A stretch of 64,000 nucleotides of DNA from Bacteroidia bacterium. Lineage in GTDB: Bacteria > Bacteroidota > Bacteroidia > B-17B0 > Aurantibacillaceae. Location of the stretch: contig JACMNO010000109.1 of assembly GCA_014378485.1 (NCBI GenBank), positions 1 to 64,000 of the forward strand. The letters are read 5' to 3'. The position numbers were made by a program, and so were the translations under genes. Below the pieces are notes generated by a model, which was not told the origin of the DNA, searched no databases, and saw only the letters and a list, made by a program, of their open reading frames with translations. Positions 61,253-64,000 of the stretch are shown piece by piece (the stretch's first letter is position 1; every line of letters starts with the position of its first letter).

Positions 61253-64000
61253 TTAATTTTTAATTATTTTATGGACAAGGATTTTTCCGGTATTTTCTAG
61301 CTTTACTTTCAAAAGATACACTCCATTATTTACGTTCATAAGATCAAGATTAAGTGAATTATGGCCAACCTCTATTGTTTTAGCAGTTTCAAATACAACT
61401 TCTCCTGTATAATTGATAATCTCAATCAGGATATTTCCTTTTGTCTTAGCCGAAACATCACAGTAAATAAGATCCTTTGTAGGATTTGGACGAACGTTAG
61501 TTATTTGTTCTTTTTCTTTTGATAGATCAATACTAATTATATTGGAATAAATATATGATAAATTAAAATCCACTTGTTTTAAGCGGTAATAAGTGATTCC
61601 TGTTAAAGTATTTTGATCAACATGATTGTATACTGTTTTTGATATACTATTTCCTTTACCATCTTTGGTTGCTAAAACTGACCAATTATAACCATCTGAA
61701 GATTTTTGTAATTCAAAATAATCATTATTCTGCTCAGTTTCTGTGGCCCATTCCAAATTTATTTCTTCATTTTCATTGATATATGTATTAAAATATAATA
61801 GGCCAACCGGCAAAATAATAGCACAGTTGGTGGTTGCCGATGCGCCCGGAGATTGATTCAATGTAATGTTTTGAATAATATTTGCATAGTTGGTAACTAA
61901 CACAATATATACCTCTCCGGTTTGAGCATTAGCAATATTCATTTGTTCTGTGCTGGAAGAAGAATAACTGCAATCTATAGGTAAAGGATAACTTGAACAA
62001 TCGGCTTGACCTGTTGCAAGATCCGCGTAAGGACCCCACATGGCAAAGTCAACATCTGACCCTGCAGTCAAATCAACTTCCATAGTTCCTGGAGTTGCAA
62101 TTTCAAGGTAAAACCATGTTGGGTTTGGTTTTGTAGTTAAACAACCATAGTTGGGGCCTACGGGGGCAGCGGTTCCACCTGATTGTGCCTGAAATATATA
62201 TGGTGATCCTGAACATATAGGCTGCATTAAATTACATGTTGTATTTGTAGGTGGTGGTGGTGTTGGATTAATACATAAACTAAAAGTTGTATTTTGGCCT
62301 GAAATCGAAGTAGAAGAATATATCCTGACGTAATAAGTATTACCTATGCTGAGTCCATTTATTGTACTACTGTTAGGATCGCTGCAAATTAACGCTGTTC
62401 CTAAGGATCCACATACGCCAGCATAGACGGAATGATATAAGTCTGTTGTTGATCCAACAACATTATTTAAATTTATATTCATTGAAGTTGCGTTTGCTAC
62501 AAAAGAAAACCATATGTCATCATCTGCAGTTCCCAAACAGGATCCTAGCGCTATTCCGGACGAAGTAGCTCCGGAAATAGTTCCTGCCGTCTGAACGGTA
62601 CAAGTTCCCGGTGCTGAATTCACTGCAGCAGCAGTAGCTGCACATGGGTCGTCGTTGGGTGGTGGCGGAGGCGGTGCAGCGATACAAATGTTTTGTGTGG
62701 TTATTACTGCACTCGACCATGTAAAAAGTCTTACATAATAGGTTTGATTAACCGTCAACCCTGTGATGGTTCCACCGGCATTGTTATCAGTACATAATAA
62801 AGATGTCATTGTACCTCCGCAGATACCGGAAAATACCTGCCAATAGATATCCGATGCGCCTGAAACATAAGTAGCAGATAAAATTTGCGTAGTGCTCGTC
62901 GCAACAAATGAGAACCAGACATCATCATCTGGAGTGCCTGAATTGCTGGTGCAGGCTCCTGAAGGAGTGACACTGGAATTAGTGGCTGCGTTGGTCGATT
63001 GATTAGTCAATGTAGCACATGCGCCGGTTGTTGGAACCACTGGAAAAGCTGTAGCACCAGCACAATTATCATTTGAAGGCGGAGGCGGTGGTGCAGCAAT
63101 ACATATGTTTTGACTAGTGCCCCCTGTACTCGACCAGGTGTATAATCTTATAAAATAAGTATTACCAATCGTAAGACCTGTAATAATTCCCCCTGCGTTA
63201 TTATCAGTACACAAAATAGCCGTCATCGTGCCGCCGCAGTTACCCGAAAATACCTGCCAATAAACATCAGTATTTCCGGAAACATATGTTGCAGATAATA
63301 ACTGGGAAGTACTTGTTGCCACAAATGAAAACCAAACGTCGTCATCGGGTGTTCCCCCATTGGTTGTGCATGCACCTGATGGAGTGACATTTGAATTGGA
63401 TGCGCCGGTTGTATACTGGTTCAATAAATTGGAACATGTTCCGTTTGTTGGTACTGCGGGAAAAGGAGTAGCCGTTGAACAATTATTATTTGTAGGAGGA
63501 GGCGGAGTAGTTGAAATACATATATTCTGAGATGTAACATCTCCACTATAATAAGTGTACATTTTAACGTAGTAAGTATTGCCTATTGTCAAGCCTGTCA
63601 TGGTTGCTCCTGCATCTGTATCAGTGCACAATACCGCGATCATGGTTGCACCGCAGCCGCTTGAAAATACCTGCCAGTAAATGTCGGAGACTCCTGAAAC
63701 CCTGGTAGCAGATAGAATCTGAGTAGTGCTTGTAGCGATAAATGAAAACCACACATCATCATCTGGTGTACCTAAATTACTGGTACAAGCGCCGGATGGA
63801 GTAACACTGGAATTGGATGCCGCTGCCGTAGATTGATTGGTTAAATTGGCGCAGGTCCCATTTGTTGGAACTGCAGGAAATGGGGTTGCATTGAGGCAAT
63901 TATCATTCACAGGAGGACAGGTGGTAGAATTTGAAACTACCGCATTATCGGTAAGAGTACAACCTGATGCGGTGTGCGTTAATGCCCATCTTATTGTCAC
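61253..64000 (-). CDS. Giant repeat-containing T9SS surface protein (5' end outside window)
   Basis: The last 915 or so residues of a secreted protein. Four repeats of about 140 residues lie between about 30 and 590 (three close copies, one divergent): NDNC-x-ATPFP-VPTNGTC, SSVTPSGACTSN, GTPDDDVWFSFVATST, IYWQVFSGCGGTM, LCTDNNAGG, GLTIGNTYYVRLYTWSS; Pro-rich linkers separate them. A different domain follows (CNLMQPICSGSPYIFQAQ), then a fibronectin-like module (INLEWATETEQNNDYFELQKSSDGYNW) and a type A T9SS sorting domain (VRPNPTKDLIYCDV; GVYLLKVKLENTGKILVHKIIKN). Probably an adhesin or protease appendage. Confidence 0.85.
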   Translation of the reverse strand: MTIRWALTHTASGCTLTDNAVVSNSTTCPPVNDNCLNATPFPAVPTNGTCANLTNQSTAAASNSSVTPSGACTSNLGTPDDDVWFSFIATSTTQILSATRVSGVSDIYWQVFSSGCGATMIAVLCTDTDAGATMTGLTIGNTYYVKMYTYYSGDVTSQNICISTTPPPPTNNNCSTATPFPAVPTNGTCSNLLNQYTTGASNSNVTPSGACTTNGGTPDDDVWFSFVATSTSQLLSATYVSGNTDVYWQVFSGNCGGTMTAILCTDNNAGGIITGLTIGNTYFIRLYTWSSTGGTSQNICIAAPPPPPSNDNCAGATAFPVVPTTGACATLTNQSTNAATNSSVTPSGACTSNSGTPDDDVWFSFVATSTTQILSATYVSGASDIYWQVFSGICGGTMTSLLCTDNNAGGTITGLTVNQTYYVRLFTWSSAVITTQNICIAAPPPPPPNDDPCAATAAAVNSAPGTCTVQTAGTISGATSSGIALGSCLGTADDDIWFSFVANATSMNINLNNVVGSTTDLYHSVYAGVCGSLGTALICSDPNSSTINGLSIGNTYYVRIYSSTSISGQNTTFSLCINPTPPPPTNTTCNLMQPICSGSPYIFQAQSGGTAAPVGPNYGCLTTKPNPTWFYLEIATPGTMEVDLTAGSDVDFAMWGPYADLATGQADCSSYPLPIDCSYSSSSTEQMNIANAQTGEVYIVLVTNYANIIQNITLNQSPGASATTNCAIILPVGLLYFNTYINENEEINLEWATETEQNNDYFELQKSSDGYNWSVLATKDGKGNSISKTVYNHVDQNTLTGITYYRLKQVDFNLSYIYSNIISIDLSKEKEQITNVRPNPTKDLIYCDVSAKTKGNILIEIINYTGEVVFETAKTIEVGHNSLNLDLMNVNNGVYLLKVKLENTGKILVHKIIKN

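Overview
The window is a low-GC chromosome segment of a Bacteroidota bacterium, most like the Flavobacteriales or a related environmental order. The evidence is a fused lpxC-fabZ gene, many secreted proteins with type IX secretion (T9SS) sorting tails of types A and B, Bacteroidota promoters of the form TTG-N19-TAnnTTTG, sparse Shine-Dalgarno sites, and a cobalamin-riboswitch locus with TonB-dependent receptor and beta-propeller genes. Genus and species cannot be read from the sequence. Most of the window is core chromosome; accessory DNA is concentrated at the left edge and at 51.5-54.9 kb.

Layout. 1-1125: right part of a terminal-inverted-repeat element and two tandem paralogous small cytoplasmic proteins. 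1254-10019: alpha/beta hydrolase, lipoprotein, RNase Y, zapA with a very large coiled-coil gene in front of it, a secreted M23 peptidase, a TPR protein and pheS. 10062-13332: MORN/vWA protein, ribF, a leucine-rich-repeat protein and a YefM-YoeB-type toxin-antitoxin pair with a near-ideal promoter and operator. 13392-21742: rfbD-like, trpS, the lipid A genes lpxA/lpxC-fabZ/lpxD, an rRNA/tRNA methyltransferase and a pseudouridine synthase with a long repetitive basic N-terminus. 21868-30203: an ArsC-like protein, a glycosyltransferase, the riboswitch-controlled B12 uptake operon (btuB, DUF4465, BtuG-like propeller), a UspA protein and a nucleoside symporter.

30305-40793: small envelope proteins, ftsH-rsfS divergent from birA, a secreted cyanophycinase-like peptidase, thyA, frr and redox/PKD proteins. 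41130-49667: three consecutive T9SS cargo genes with lamin-tail-like, Ig/fibronectin-like and PKD modules; two of the promoter regions share a palindromic motif. 49656-51446: heptosyltransferase-like GT9 and dapD. 51514-54700: tRNA-Arg and tRNA-Met, followed by an accessory island. The island holds tandem partial copies of the tRNA-Met 3' end interrupted by a 16-bp palindrome, a GIY-YIG gene with a premature stop, a second copy of the TIR element, hipBA, and the N-terminal stump of a type III restriction-modification methyltransferase. 54907-64000: a citrate synthase that looks mitochondrial in type, a TPR-SpoIIE phosphatase with a phospholipase C-like protein, a decayed gene, a short SSB, and the 3' part of a giant repeat-containing T9SS protein.

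No complete new system was proven. The best candidates for a closer look are the tRNA-Met island with its nested palindromic insertions, the oversized coiled-coil partner gene of zapA, the T9SS-tailed DUF4465 protein in the B12 operon, and the shared motif ahead of the 41-42.5 kb surface-protein genes.
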